From Chloroflexota bacterium (GTDB lineage: Bacteria > Chloroflexota > Dehalococcoidia > UBA2979), in NCBI GenBank assembly GCA_009843585.1, contig VYDC01000014.1, positions 1 to 5,720 on the forward strand: a stretch of 5,720 nt of DNA, given 5' to 3'. Both the position numbers and the translations under genes were made by a program. The notes beneath the pieces were generated by a model, which did not search any database, was not told the origin of the DNA, and saw only the letters and a program-made list of their open reading frames with translations. Shown here piece by piece: positions 5,673-5,720 of the stretch. The stretch's first letter is position 1. Every line of letters starts with the position of its first letter.

Positions 5673-5677
5673 CCTCC
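5673..5677 (-). promoter_or_regulatory. Ribosome binding site supporting the GTG start at 5661
   Basis: The minus strand reads GGGGAGGGGG just upstream of two in-frame GTG codons. The GGAGG core (5677-5673) is 2 bases from the GTG at 5670 and 11 bases from the GTG at 5661. The latter gives the family-typical N-terminus, so it is preferred. The ATG at 5715 lies only 5 bases from the window edge, so its own upstream region cannot be judged. Confidence 0.5.
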
Positions 5678-5720
5678 CCGGCGGCCGTCGCGGGGCCGCC
5701 CCGCGCGCACACCATAGCCC

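Noticed and set aside
5662..5715. Start of the acyl-CoA dehydrogenase at the ATG at 5715
   Set aside because: The added 18 residues are unlike the family N-terminus, which matches from VDWSDT onward, and a strong GGAGG lies inside this stretch, in front of the GTG codons.

Overview
This is a very GC-rich window with third codon positions almost always G or C. It carries an actinobacterial-style set of housekeeping genes: a PASTA-bearing RodZ-like protein, an Arg-rich bS20, GTG starts, and an acyl-CoA dehydrogenase of the large actinobacterial type. The overall look fits a high-GC Actinomycetota genome, possibly Thermoleophilia/Solirubrobacterales. That placement is an inference from protein style, not from a marker-gene search.

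Layout. The left end (1-668) holds the first 222 codons of a minus-strand MurJ-family lipid II flippase, cut by the window edge. A 111-bp divergent spacer (669-779) contains a plausible promoter for rpsT (ribosomal protein bS20, 780-1046, plus strand). It also contains a weaker, closely abutting promoter that would make murJ leaderless. After a 133-bp gap with a GC-rich hairpin comes a tight plus-strand cluster of three genes. These are a zinc-dependent medium-chain dehydrogenase with a GTG start (1180-2226), a RodZ-like HTH-transmembrane-PASTA protein whose ATG overlaps the preceding stop by one base (2226-2978), and rimO, the uS12 methylthiotransferase (2983-4401), which begins 4 bases later. 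The right end (4432-5661) is a convergent minus-strand acyl-CoA dehydrogenase, whose stop lies 30 bp from that of rimO.

How the genes fit together. MurJ (lipid II export) and the RodZ-like protein (probable link between the elongation machinery and the wall) are both cell-envelope functions. bS20 and RimO are both small-ribosomal-subunit functions. The dehydrogenase and the acyl-CoA dehydrogenase are metabolic genes with no evident link to the rest, although the former is probably co-transcribed with rodZ and rimO.

I see no mobile element, CRISPR array, tRNA, rRNA or defence-type module, and no clear evidence for an undescribed multi-gene system. The most notable items are the RodZ-PASTA architecture, the apparent relocation of the catalytic base in the acyl-CoA dehydrogenase, the altered cavity residues in MurJ, and the back-to-back promoters between murJ and rpsT. 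No gene-free stretch exceeds 300 bases.
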